Part shown: one piece after another, positions 1 to 7,725 of the stretch
How positions within the stretch are numbered: position 1 is the first letter of the stretch
How the letters are laid out: the number at the start of each line of letters is the position of its first letter
Assembly (NCBI GenBank): GCA_001464195.1
Contig: LNEY01000010.1
Coordinates: 1-64,000 of the forward strand
Source: Burkholderiales bacterium Ga0077547
GTDB lineage: Bacteria; Pseudomonadota; Gammaproteobacteria; Burkholderiales; Burkholderiaceae_C
Length of the DNA stretch: 64,000 bases
Direction: 5' to 3'
Position numbers and translations under genes: made by a program
The notes under the pieces: generated by a model
What the model was told of the DNA's origin: nothing
The model's database searches: none
Seen by the model: only the letters and a program-made list of their open reading frames with translations

Positions 1-945
1 CAGCCACCCCTTGTCCTGCAGTTCGCGCAGCAAACCCGCAGTGTCGTGCGCACGCAGCCGCTCGATGTCTTCGCGGTGCTTGAGCAGAACACCGAGGGTC
101 TGCTCGATCGTCTCGGGATCCAGGCACACCACGGAAAGCGCGCTGAGTGCCCGTACCCAGTCGATCGTCTCCGAGATGCCGGGCGCCTTCAGCAGATCCA
201 TCGAGCGAACCCGCCGCACGACCGCGACCACCTGTGCAGCCAGGTTCACAGCGGCATCCGGAGCTCGCCGGCGCACGATCTCGAGTTCGCGCTCTGGCTC
301 GGGGAAACCCACCCAGTGGTACAGGCACCGTCGCTTGAGCGCATCATGGACTTCACGCGTGCGATTGCTGGTGATCACCGTGATCGGCGGCGCGATGGCA
401 GTGATCGTGCCAAGCTCAGGGACGGTGATCTGGTTCTCTGCCAGCAACTCCAGCAGGAAGGCGTCGAAGGGTTCATCGGCACGGTCGAGCTCGTCGATGA
501 GCAGCACCGGGGAGCTCGGCTGCGTCAGGGCCTGCAGGAGCGGACGCTCGATGAGCATGTCGCGCTGATAGAGGCTGCTCTCGAGTTCTGCCTCTGCAGC
601 TTCGCCGCGGATGCGCCCGGACGCCTCGGCCAGCCGCACCCGCATGAGCTGACGCTGAACATTCCATTCGTAGGCTGTTTGCGCAATGTCCAGACCTTCG
701 TGGCACTGCACGCGCAACAGCTGGCTGCCGAGCACGCTTGCCAGCGACTTCGCCAATTGCGTCTTCCCGACGCCGGGCTCGCCCTCAAGGAGCAGTGGTC
801 GCTGCAAGCTCAGCGCGAGAAACACCGACACCGCCAGCGGTCGATCGCAGACGTAGCCCGCCTGGGTGAGCGCGGTCACGAGGTCGTCGACCGTCGCGGG
901 CAACGGCGCAAGGACCCGCAGCGGAGGTGGACAAGGCGTGTTCAT
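1..945 (-). CDS. MoxR-family AAA+ ATPase, CoxD-like (partial, C-terminus outside window)
   Basis: The reading frame starts at ATG 945 and is still open at base 1, giving 315 residues without a stop, so the C-terminus lies outside the window. Walker A is GEPGVGKT at about residues 55-62 and Walker B is VLLIDELD at about 147-154, followed by a sensor-1 region (TSNRTREVH) and an arginine-rich stretch, the normal MoxR order. MoxR ATPases work as chaperones, usually with a VWA-domain protein. CoxD in carbon monoxide dehydrogenase clusters helps mature the molybdenum active site. Here the gene is divergent from the coxM/S/L/G homologues, which supports a CoxD-like role by context. A VWA partner (CoxE-like) would be expected just outside the window. 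The family is certain; the specific role is inferred. Confidence 0.88.
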   Translation of the reverse strand, partial: MNTPCPPPLRVLAPLPATVDDLVTALTQAGYVCDRPLAVSVFLALSLQRPLLLEGEPGVGKTQLAKSLASVLGSQLLRVQCHEGLDIAQTAYEWNVQRQLMRVRLAEASGRIRGEAAEAELESSLYQRDMLIERPLLQALTQPSSPVLLIDELDRADEPFDAFLLELLAENQITVPELGTITAIAPPITVITSNRTREVHDALKRRCLYHWVGFPEPERELEIVRRRAPDAAVNLAAQVVAVVRRVRSMDLLKAPGISETIDWVRALSALSVVCLDPETIEQTLGVLLKHREDIERLRAHDTAGLLRELQDKGWL

Positions 946-1042
946 GGTCGGTGGGGCGGAGCCTTCAGGTGACCAGAAGCTGTGCGGTGTCACGAGCGTG
1001 ACGGCCCCGTGGAACCCCTTAGGTCGCGCCAAGGATAAGCCC

Positions 1043-1071
1043 TTGACTGCGCTGCCCGAGGTTTGCAATAG
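1043..1071 (+). promoter_or_regulatory. Putative sigma-70 promoter of the coxMSLG-like operon
   Basis: TTGACT (1043-1048), a 17-base spacer and CAATAG (1066-1071); AATAGT with an 18-base spacer is an alternative -10. The -10 is weak, so this is a regulated-type promoter at best. It is proposed mainly because it has the same spacing and the same following inverted repeat as the much stronger promoter at 6460-6488. Confidence 0.45.
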
Positions 1072-1085
1072 TAAGCATCTGCTCA
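1072..1085. promoter_or_regulatory. Putative TetR operator at the coxM promoter
   Basis: TAAGCATCTGCTCA is an imperfect inverted repeat (AGCA-TC-TGCT core) directly downstream of the putative -10. It matches the site at 6489-6502 at 11 of 14 positions and lies at the same distance (29 bp) from the start of the -35. It also lies between the divergent MoxR gene and coxM, so it could affect both. Confidence 0.5.
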
Positions 1086-1134
1086 CTTATGGGCTGCGAT
1101 CGTTGCAGCTTCTCACACCGCTCGGCAGGAGACC

Positions 1135-1992
1135 ATGAAGCCAGCCCACTTCGACTACTTGCGTCCGGCGACGCTGGATGAAGCGCTGGCCTTGCTGGCC
1201 GAGCACGGTGAAGACGCCCGTGTGATTGCGGGCGGCCAAAGCCTCGTGGCAATGATGAACCTCCGGTTTGCACGCCCCGGCACGTTGATTGACATCAACC
1301 GCATCGCAGGGCTGGACCGCCACTGGAGAGATGGCGCCGTGCTGCGCATCGGCCCCCTGGCGCGACACGCCACCTTGGCCGCCTCGTCCCTGATTCGTGA
1401 ACTGGCACCGCTGATGGCGGCCGCCTACCCGCACGTCGCCCATCACACCATTCGCAACCGCGGCACGCTGGCCGGCAACCTGTGCCACGCCGACCCAGCC
1501 TCGGAGATGCCCGCGGTGCTGCTCGCCCTCGACGGCGAACTGCGGCTGCGCAGCATCCGGGGCGAGCGCACGGTCAAAGCCGCCGACTTCTTCCTTGGCC
1601 CCTACACCACGGCCGCGCAGGCCGATGAGATGTTGGTGGAGGTGGCGATTCCGGTGCGCCAGGTCGGCCACGGGTTCGAGGAAATGTCCATACGCCAAGG
1701 TGACTTCGCGCTGGCGCTGGTGGCCTCGACGCTGGACATCCGCGGTGGTCGGATCGTGTCAGCCGCACTCGCGTATGCCGGTGTCGACGCGCACGCGATA
1801 CGCTGCCCGCAGGCCGAGCAGATCCTCGTGGGCGAACCGCCCTCCGATGCGCTCTTCGAGCGCGCGGCCCATGTCGCTGCCGAGTCCATCACGCCCTCAT
1901 CCGACCAGCACGCAGACGCAGAGTACCGCCTGGACCTGATCCGCACCCTGACCCCCAGAGCGCTACGCAGTGCGGCCGCGACCGCGGGCTGA
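1135..1992 (+). CDS. Molybdenum hydroxylase FAD-binding (medium) subunit, CoxM-like
   Basis: This 285-residue protein has the two FAD pyrophosphate-binding motifs of the xanthine dehydrogenase/CO dehydrogenase medium subunit: AGGQSL at residues 32-37 and TIRNRGTLAGN at about 105-115. It is followed by the CO dehydrogenase flavoprotein C-terminal domain. The length is normal for the family. AGGAG just upstream supports ATG 1135. It is the first gene of a tight operon with the 2Fe-2S and molybdopterin subunits. In the enzyme it passes electrons from the iron-sulfur clusters to the acceptor through FAD. The substrate cannot be read from this subunit. Confidence 0.93.
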   Translation: MKPAHFDYLRPATLDEALALLAEHGEDARVIAGGQSLVAMMNLRFARPGTLIDINRIAGLDRHWRDGAVLRIGPLARHATLAASSLIRELAPLMAAAYPHVAHHTIRNRGTLAGNLCHADPASEMPAVLLALDGELRLRSIRGERTVKAADFFLGPYTTAAQADEMLVEVAIPVRQVGHGFEEMSIRQGDFALALVASTLDIRGGRIVSAALAYAGVDAHAIRCPQAEQILVGEPPSDALFERAAHVAAESITPSSDQHADAEYRLDLIRTLTPRALRSAAATAG

Positions 1993-2009
1993 AGCAAGGA
2001 AACCAACGC

Positions 2010-2504
2010 ATGAGCCCAGCTGATCACCCGGTGACGTTGACGGTCAACGGCCGCACGTACACACGCCAAGTCCCTGCTCGCAAACTGTTGTCGGACTTCC
2101 TGCGGCAAGACCTGGCCCTCACGGGCACGCACGTCGGCTGCGAGCACGGCGTGTGTGGCACCTGCACTGTCTCTGTCGACGGACAGACCGTGCGCTCGTG
2201 CCTCATGTTCGCCGTGCAGACCGACGGCTGCCAGGTACGCACCGTCGAGGGGCTGGGCACGATGCAGAACATGCACCCGCTGCAGCAGGCTTTCTGGGAG
2301 AAGCACGGCCTTCAATGCGGGTTCTGCACGCCGGGCATGCTGATGACCGCACAAGAGCTGCTGGCGAGCAACCCGGACCCCACGCGCGAACAGGTGGCCG
2401 ATGCGATCGCCGGCAACCTGTGTCGCTGCACCGGTTATGAAACCATCGTCGACGCGATCATGTCGGCTGCTGCCGCCATGCGCACGACCGAGGCGCAGGC
2501 ATGA
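2010..2504 (+). CDS. Molybdenum hydroxylase 2Fe-2S (small) subunit, CoxS-like
   Basis: This 164-residue protein has a plant-type ferredoxin domain with Cys44, Cys49, Cys52 and Cys64 (CEHGVCGTC), then a helical [2Fe-2S] domain with Cys103, Cys106, Cys138 and Cys140 (CGFC and CRC). All eight ligands of the two clusters are present. It carries electrons from the molybdenum site to the FAD subunit. The stop overlaps the coxL-like start (ATGA at 2501-2504), indicating translational coupling. AAGGAA precedes the ATG. Confidence 0.95.
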   Translation: MSPADHPVTLTVNGRTYTRQVPARKLLSDFLRQDLALTGTHVGCEHGVCGTCTVSVDGQTVRSCLMFAVQTDGCQVRTVEGLGTMQNMHPLQQAFWEKHGLQCGFCTPGMLMTAQELLASNPDPTREQVADAIAGNLCRCTGYETIVDAIMSAAAAMRTTEAQA

Positions 2505-4972
2505 GCGCCCGCTACGTTCCCAAGCTCGACATCCCCGCGTCCCGTCGCGAGAAGCCACCTCAAGACGAGCCGCGCTGGATCGGCAAGAGCATGAAGCGGG
2601 TCGAAGACCCGCGCCTGCTCACCGGCAAGGGCAAGTACCTCGATGACGTCGTGGTGCCCGGAATGGCGCATGCGGCCATGCTGCGCAGCCCGTTTGCGCA
2701 TGCGCGCATCAAGTCGATCGACGTGAGCGCCGCACGGGCGCTGCCCGGCGTGATCTGCGTCGTTACCGGCCGCGAGTTTGCCGAGACCACCGGCCCCACC
2801 GTCACCTTCTCCAGCCCGGCGGTGGTCCAGCCGGCCATTGCGATCGACAAGGTCCGCCATGTGGGCGAGACCGTCGCCGCGGTCATCGCCGAGGACCGGT
2901 ACATCGCCGAAGACGCGCTCGAGCTCATCGAGGTCGAGTACGAAGAGCTGCCTGTGGTCACCGACATCGAGCAGCAGGAGCACGCCCGCGGCGATGCCGT
3001 GCTGCATCCGGAACGCGGCGACAGCAATGTCGCCATGGACCGGACCTTCACCTTCGGTCCGGTGGATGAGGACTTCGCCCGTGCAGACCGCGTGATTCGC
3101 CGGCGCCTGCGCTGGGGTCGCTCCGGCCCTCAGCCGATGGAAACCGCGGGCGCGATCGCCGACTTCGATTCGGGAACCGGCAAGTTCAGGGTCCACTGCA
3201 ACACCTCGATGTACACCTACGTCGGGTGGCTGTGCGCCATGTCGCTGAACGTGCCGGCGACCCACTTGACCATCGTCCCGACGCTGGCGGGTGGCAGCTT
3301 CGGCTCGAAGCTGTTCCTGCACAGGGTGATCGTGCTGACAGCGGGCCTTTCCCGCATCGCCGGCTGCCCGGTGAAGTACGTCGAGGACCGCGCGGACAAC
3401 ATCGCCAATGCAGATGCTCACGGCTCTGACCGGCTGTACGACGCCGAACTCGCCGTGCGCGATGACGGAACGATGCTGGCGCTGCGCTACCGGGTGTGGG
3501 ATGACTACGGCGCGTATCTGCAGTATGGCTACGGCACGCACGGCAACGCGTTTTCGCAGGTCGTCGGCCCGTATCGGATCAACAGCGTGCAGGCCCGCAT
3601 CACCGCGGTGCTGTCCAACAAGTGCCAGCAAGGCGCCTACCGCGGATTCGGCTCCGAGGTCACCAATTTCGTGCTCGAGCGCATGGTCGATGCAGCAGCC
3701 CAGGAGCTGGGCATCGACGGCATTGCCTTGCGCCGGCACAACCTGATCCAGCCGCACGAATTCCCTTACGTGATCCCTTCGGGCAACGTCTACGACATCG
3801 GCAACTACCAGGCCGTGATGGACAAGGCCGTGGAGATGTTCGATGTCGAAGGCTGGCGCCGCAAGCAGGCCGAGGCCAAGCTGGAAGGCCGCCACATCGG
3901 CATCGGCCTGGTCGCTTGCCAGGAGCGCAGCGTTTTCAGCTCGACGGAGTTCTGGTCACTCAACCCTCCCGAACATCCCGGGTTCACCTTGTCCAGTTCT
4001 CCAGAGGCGGTGGCGATCCGGCTCGACCCGACGGGCAAGGTCTTCGTGCAACTGTGCGCGCCGTTCTGGGGCAACAGCCCCGAGACTGTCGTGACACAGA
4101 TCGTCGCCGAGGCACTGACGGTGGAGCCCTCCGACGTGTCGATCGGCTATGCGGACACCGACGCGGGGTTCAACGGCACCGGGCCCGGCGGCAGCCGTTA
4201 CACCGTGATGGTGGCCGGCGCGGTGGTCAAGGGGGTGCGTACGCTGCGCGAGAAGCTGTTCCGGTTGGCCGGGCACATGATGGAGTGCGGGAGCGGCGAC
4301 CTCGAACTGCGTGGTGGCAAAGTGGGCGTGAAGGGCGTGCCCGGCAAAGAGAAGACGATCGCCGAGGTGGCGTCGGCCGCGCACTATTTCCGCCTGAATT
4401 TCCCAGACCAGCCCGAGTTCGACAGCGGCCTCGAAACCACCGCGGTGTACGACCACCCGCTGACCACGATGCCTGCGGCCGATGGCACGCACCTCGGCAT
4501 CTTCTATCCGATCATGGGACACATGGTCCACGCGATCGCGGTGGAGGTGGACACCCGGACCGGCCAGGTGAAGATCCTCGATTACGTCGCGGTCCACGAC
4601 TGCGGCACCGTGGTGAACCCGATGACCCTGGCGGGCCATGTACGCGGAGGGACGGCGCAAGGCATCGGCACCGCACTCTACGAACACTTTCGCTACGACG
4701 AGAGCGGGCAACTGCTGACGGGCTCGTTTGCCGACTACCACATCCCGACCGTGCACGAGATGCCGGCGCACATCCGCGTGGGCCATGTCGAGACGCCCTC
4801 GCCTTACACCGAGTACGGCATCAAGGGCGGTGGTGAAGGTGGGCGCATGGCGGCCCCACCGGTGATCGTTCAGGCCATCGAGGATGCGCTCAAGGACCTC
4901 GGTGTGAAGCTGTCCGAGGTACCGCTCACGCCGCGTCGCTTGCGCGAGATCGTTCGCGCGGCAGGAGGTTAA
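2501..4972 (+). CDS. Molybdopterin-binding large subunit, aldehyde oxidase/xanthine dehydrogenase family, CoxL-like
   Basis: This 823-residue protein belongs to the molybdopterin cytosine dinucleotide-binding large subunit family. The N-terminus (KSMKRVEDPRLLTGKGKYLDD) is a family hallmark. The active-site loop near residue 378 reads AYRGFGS, unlike the AYXCSFR of form I CO dehydrogenase and not exactly the AYRGAGR of form II. The catalytic glutamate lies in KGGGEGG near residue 776. It is therefore an intact hydroxylase of this superfamily, but not a proven CO dehydrogenase. Substrates in related clusters include aldehydes, purines and N-heterocycles. Here the linked cyclase-family hydrolase suggests a compound whose oxidised product is then hydrolysed (inference). 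Confidence 0.93.
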   Translation: MSARYVPKLDIPASRREKPPQDEPRWIGKSMKRVEDPRLLTGKGKYLDDVVVPGMAHAAMLRSPFAHARIKSIDVSAARALPGVICVVTGREFAETTGPTVTFSSPAVVQPAIAIDKVRHVGETVAAVIAEDRYIAEDALELIEVEYEELPVVTDIEQQEHARGDAVLHPERGDSNVAMDRTFTFGPVDEDFARADRVIRRRLRWGRSGPQPMETAGAIADFDSGTGKFRVHCNTSMYTYVGWLCAMSLNVPATHLTIVPTLAGGSFGSKLFLHRVIVLTAGLSRIAGCPVKYVEDRADNIANADAHGSDRLYDAELAVRDDGTMLALRYRVWDDYGAYLQYGYGTHGNAFSQVVGPYRINSVQARITAVLSNKCQQGAYRGFGSEVTNFVLERMVDAAAQELGIDGIALRRHNLIQPHEFPYVIPSGNVYDIGNYQAVMDKAVEMFDVEGWRRKQAEAKLEGRHIGIGLVACQERSVFSSTEFWSLNPPEHPGFTLSSSPEAVAIRLDPTGKVFVQLCAPFWGNSPETVVTQIVAEALTVEPSDVSIGYADTDAGFNGTGPGGSRYTVMVAGAVVKGVRTLREKLFRLAGHMMECGSGDLELRGGKVGVKGVPGKEKTIAEVASAAHYFRLNFPDQPEFDSGLETTAVYDHPLTTMPAADGTHLGIFYPIMGHMVHAIAVEVDTRTGQVKILDYVAVHDCGTVVNPMTLAGHVRGGTAQGIGTALYEHFRYDESGQLLTGSFADYHIPTVHEMPAHIRVGHVETPSPYTEYGIKGGGEGGRMAAPPVIVQAIEDALKDLGVKLSEVPLTPRRLREIVRAAGG

Positions 4973-5046
4973 GGTCGGCGAGGCCCTGCCGGGCTCGACA
5001 CGGCAATCCGGCAGCGTTCGAGATCGACCTTGGCAGGACACCTCTC

Positions 5047-5667
5047 ATGGAACTCACCATTCAACGCCGATACCCCATCGGCGAAAGCGCCGCCCGGTCC
5101 TGGGCCGTGCTCTCCGACGTCCGGGCCACGGCGGCCTGCCTGCCGGGTGCGGCCATCACCGAGCAGATCGACGCCACGCACTACAAGGGCACCGTCAAGA
5201 CCCGGGTCGGCCCCGCCACGATGAGCTTCGCTGGTGACATCGAGCTGCTGAGCTGCGACGCAGCGCTCAGGGAGCTGTCGATGCTGGGGAAAGGGGCTGA
5301 TCGCTCGGGATCGTCTGCCAGCATGAAGCTGACAGCGCGCGTGGAGCCCGGCGAATCCGCAGCTTCATCGCTGCTCGTTGGTGAGGCCACGGTGACGGTC
5401 AGCGGAAAGCTGGCCCAATTCGGCAGTCGGCTGCTGCTGCCGGTCATCGATGCACTGCTGACGCAGTTCGCGGCGAATTTTTCTGCCGCGGCGGCCGCGG
5501 TCCCGATCGCAGAGGAGCTCTCGGTGTCAGGCGCAAGCCCCACGCCCGCGGCAGATGCGGTGCCCGCAACGGCGGCGAGCCCTCGCAATGAACTCAATCT
5601 GCTGGCGCTGTTGCGCGAGATGCTGCGCGGCTGGGCGGCGCGGTGGTTCCGCCAAGACAAGGTGTGA
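5047..5667 (+). CDS. SRPBCC/CoxG-family protein
   Basis: This 206-residue protein has a CoxG-type START-like fold in the first ~150 residues (from PIGESAARSWAVLSDV and CLPGA onward to a VSGKLAQFGSRLLLPV segment). A low-complexity Ala/Pro linker and a short amphipathic C-terminal end (LREMLRGWAARWFRQ) follow. CoxG proteins attach molybdenum hydroxylases to the membrane. The gene lies 74 bases after the large-subunit gene on the same strand, so it is very likely in the same operon. An AGGA ribosome site precedes ATG 5047. The family is well supported; the anchoring role is from family knowledge. Confidence 0.88.
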   Translation: MELTIQRRYPIGESAARSWAVLSDVRATAACLPGAAITEQIDATHYKGTVKTRVGPATMSFAGDIELLSCDAALRELSMLGKGADRSGSSASMKLTARVEPGESAASSLLVGEATVTVSGKLAQFGSRLLLPVIDALLTQFAANFSAAAAAVPIAEELSVSGASPTPAADAVPATAASPRNELNLLALLREMLRGWAARWFRQDKV

Positions 5668-5690
5668 GTGCAGCCTCGCGGCGGATGCGC

Positions 5691-6404
5691 TCAACGCGAA
5701 GGGCCTGACGCCGCAGACGCCACACTGGCGATGCCCGACAGAAACACATCGACGGCGGCGTCCACGATGCCCTCAGGGTCTGCAATGTGCTGGTTGTAGA
5801 TGAAGCGGCGGATGCCGATGTACAGGATCTGCCCCTGCAGCCCCCAGACGGCATCGGACTCCACCGCCGTGATGGGCACCTGCTCGGGCGGCGGCAGCCC
5901 ATAAGCGTGCCGCACCTCGGTACAGATCGGCTGCACGATGCGGCTGTTCAGCAGGCTGATGTAGCGGTCATTGATGTTGACCCCACGCAGCCCCGCGAAG
6001 AAGAAGATTCGTATCCACTCGTACGAGTAGATGACCGAGAGGTAGCTCTTGTAGAACCTGCGCAGACGTGCCTCGAAGGGCACGGCGCGATCCTTGAGCG
6101 CTGCCTCCCAATCGCTGCCCCAGCGGCCCAGGTACATCTGCTGGTACACCCGCTCGACCAGTTCTTCCTTGGTGGGGAAGTACCGGAACAGCAGCGCATT
6201 GGTCACGCCCAGGCGCGTGGACAGGTTGCGCGTCTGGCCTTCGAAGCCGACCTCGGCGAAGTAGGCGATGGCCGCTTCGACGATCAGCATCTTGCGCTCC
6301 GCGGGCGGCAGGCGCCGCCGCACCGTTTGCGTGGGCTCGGCGGCAGCAGGTACGGCGGCCCGCTTGAGCGAGGGGCGTCTCCGGCTGCTCTTCACTGCCT
6401 GCAT
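5691..6404 (-). CDS. TetR/AcrR-family transcriptional regulator
   Basis: This 237-residue protein has a basic 30-residue N-terminal tail, then a TetR DNA-binding domain (IVEAAIAYFAEVGFEGQT, then LGVTNALLFRYFPTKEEL as the recognition helix) and a C-terminal ligand-binding domain of normal size. It is convergent with the coxG-like gene and divergent from the cyclase gene. The inverted repeat at 6489-6502, just after the -10 of the cyclase promoter, is a good operator candidate, and a near copy lies at the coxM promoter. The likely role is a repressor of the hydroxylase and hydrolase units, relieved by a pathway compound (inference). Confidence 0.9.
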   Translation of the reverse strand: MQAVKSSRRRPSLKRAAVPAAAEPTQTVRRRLPPAERKMLIVEAAIAYFAEVGFEGQTRNLSTRLGVTNALLFRYFPTKEELVERVYQQMYLGRWGSDWEAALKDRAVPFEARLRRFYKSYLSVIYSYEWIRIFFFAGLRGVNINDRYISLLNSRIVQPICTEVRHAYGLPPPEQVPITAVESDAVWGLQGQILYIGIRRFIYNQHIADPEGIVDAAVDVFLSGIASVASAASGPSR

Positions 6405-6459
6405 GCGAGTCCCGTTGGATCAGGAGATAAACGTCATGTGATTGTAGAGACCGAGGGCG

Positions 6460-6488
6460 TTGACAGCCAACTAGTCGACACCTATAAA
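6460..6488 (+). promoter_or_regulatory. Sigma-70 promoter of the cyclase-family gene
   Basis: TTGACA (6460-6465), a 17-base spacer and TATAAA (6483-6488): a consensus -35 and a five-of-six -10. It is the best promoter seen in the window and points at the gene starting at 6563. Confidence 0.82.
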
Positions 6489-6502
6489 TGAGCAGCCGCT
6501 CA
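6489..6502. promoter_or_regulatory. Putative TetR operator overlapping the cyclase transcription start
   Basis: TGAGCAGCCGCTCA has perfect 5-base arms (TGAGC/GCTCA) around a 4-base centre. It begins right after the -10, so bound repressor would block RNA polymerase. It lies between the divergent TetR gene and the cyclase gene and matches the 1072-1085 site at 11 of 14 positions. Confidence 0.65.
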
Positions 6503-6562
6503 ATTCTAGAAGTGCAAACGGCACGTCGTCCGCGCACAGTTTTCACGGCAAAGGAGACCCCC

Positions 6563-7531
6563 ATGACCCACCGATTTGACGCCGCCAAGTTCACTCTCGC
6601 TCATTTGCACGAGGTTGCCGAGCGATGCAGCAACTGGGGCCGCTGGGGTCCTGACGACGAGATCGGCACGCTCAATTTCATTGGCCCGCAGGAGATCGTT
6701 GCGGCCTCCAAGCTGGTGAAGCGGGGTCGGGCCATCTCGCTGGGGCTCAATTTCGACCGCAACGGCCCGCAACGGGGGCTGTGGGGCAATCGGTACAACC
6801 CGATCCACGTGATGCTCGCCACCGGCACCGATGCCGTGGCGGGCAACCAGGATGCGGGCGGTGTGCGATTTGCGGATGACGCGGTGTCGATGCCCCTGCA
6901 ATGCGGCACGCAATGGGATGCGCTGGGCCACATCTTCTATGGCGACAAGATGTGGAATGGCTACGACGCGAAACTGGTCGACGCCAATGGCGCGCAGAAG
7001 AACGGCATCGAGAAGGTCAAGGACCGCATGGTGGGCCGCGGCGTCCTGCTCGACGTGGCACGTCACCTGGGTCGCAGCTCGCTGGACGATGGTGAAGCCA
7101 TCACGGGCGCCGACCTTGACGCCACCGCGCGCGCACAAGGCGTCGACATCCGCCGCGGAGACTTCGTCATCGTTCGCACCGGACACATGGAGCGCTGCCT
7201 GGCGGCTGGCGAGTGGGGAGGCTACGCGGGAGGCGATGCGCCCGGTCTCGCCTTCGAGACCGCCGAGTGGATTTACCAGAAGGAAATCGCCGCCATCTGC
7301 ACCGACACCTGGGGCTGCGAGGTGCGTCCGAACGAAACGGACGAATGCTCCCAACCGTGGCATTGGGTCGTCATCCCGAAGATCGGCATCACGATGGGCG
7401 AGATTTTTTCCCTGAAGGAACTCGCCGACGACTGTGAGCAGGATCGCGTCTACGAATTCATGTTCGTCGCCCCGCCACTGCCAATCACACGTGCTGTCGG
7501 GTCGCCGATCAACCCGATGGCCATCAAGTAG
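6563..7531 (+). CDS. Cyclase-family (kynurenine formamidase-like) hydrolase
   Basis: ATG 6563 is chosen because AAAGGAGA lies just before it. The longer frame from 6488 would begin inside the promoter's -10. The 322-residue protein belongs to the cyclase family (PF04199), which includes kynurenine formamidase and isatin hydrolase, metal-dependent enzymes that open cyclic or linear amides. The usual HxGTHxDxxxH metal motif reads LQCGTQWDALGH, so two of the expected histidines are glutamines while the Asp and the last His remain. The neighbouring TetR and the shared operator suggest that it acts on the product of the molybdenum hydroxylase (inference). The substrate is unknown. Confidence 0.86.
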   Translation: MTHRFDAAKFTLAHLHEVAERCSNWGRWGPDDEIGTLNFIGPQEIVAASKLVKRGRAISLGLNFDRNGPQRGLWGNRYNPIHVMLATGTDAVAGNQDAGGVRFADDAVSMPLQCGTQWDALGHIFYGDKMWNGYDAKLVDANGAQKNGIEKVKDRMVGRGVLLDVARHLGRSSLDDGEAITGADLDATARAQGVDIRRGDFVIVRTGHMERCLAAGEWGGYAGGDAPGLAFETAEWIYQKEIAAICTDTWGCEVRPNETDECSQPWHWVVIPKIGITMGEIFSLKELADDCEQDRVYEFMFVAPPLPITRAVGSPINPMAIK

Positions 7532-7611
7532 TCGCGCTGCGTGGGTTCAGGTTTCGCCAGGCTGCGGACCCTGGGTATCCCAGGTGCAATCCGCGTGTCT
7601 TCCTGATGATT

Positions 7612-7688
7612 TGGTAGGCCGTGTTGGACTTGAACCAACGACCAAAGGATTATGAGTCCTCTGCTCTGACCAACTGAGCTAACGGCCC
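7612..7688 (-). tRNA. tRNA with CAU anticodon, probably tRNA-Ile2 (lysidine type), possibly tRNA-Met
   Basis: A complete 77-base cloverleaf: acceptor GGGCCGT/ACGGCCT with a G-U first pair, D-arm GCTC, anticodon CAT at 7652-7654 in loop CTCATAA, T-arm GTTGG/CCAAC and an encoded CCA. A CAU anticodon fits elongator Met or the minor Ile tRNA modified by TilS. Position 4-69 and 5-68 pairs are both C-G, which is what TilS prefers in tRNA-Ile2, so Ile2 is favoured. It is clearly not an initiator, which lacks a first pair. Confidence 0.93.
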
Positions 7689-7725
7689 GAGCGACTCATT
7701 GTAGGCAGCGTGCCGAAGCGGCCCG

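Noticed and set aside
2435-3895. A 486-codon minus-strand reading frame
   Set aside because: It is antisense to the molybdopterin large subunit gene and has no recognisable motif.
1135-5667. Calling the locus a true carbon monoxide dehydrogenase
   Set aside because: The large subunit lacks the AYXCSFR copper-ligand motif, so only the superfamily assignment is supported.
7434-7655. A small frame ending VGLEPTTKGL
   Set aside because: This peptide is the familiar product of reading a tRNA gene in the wrong strand and frame. It covers the 3' part of the CAU tRNA.
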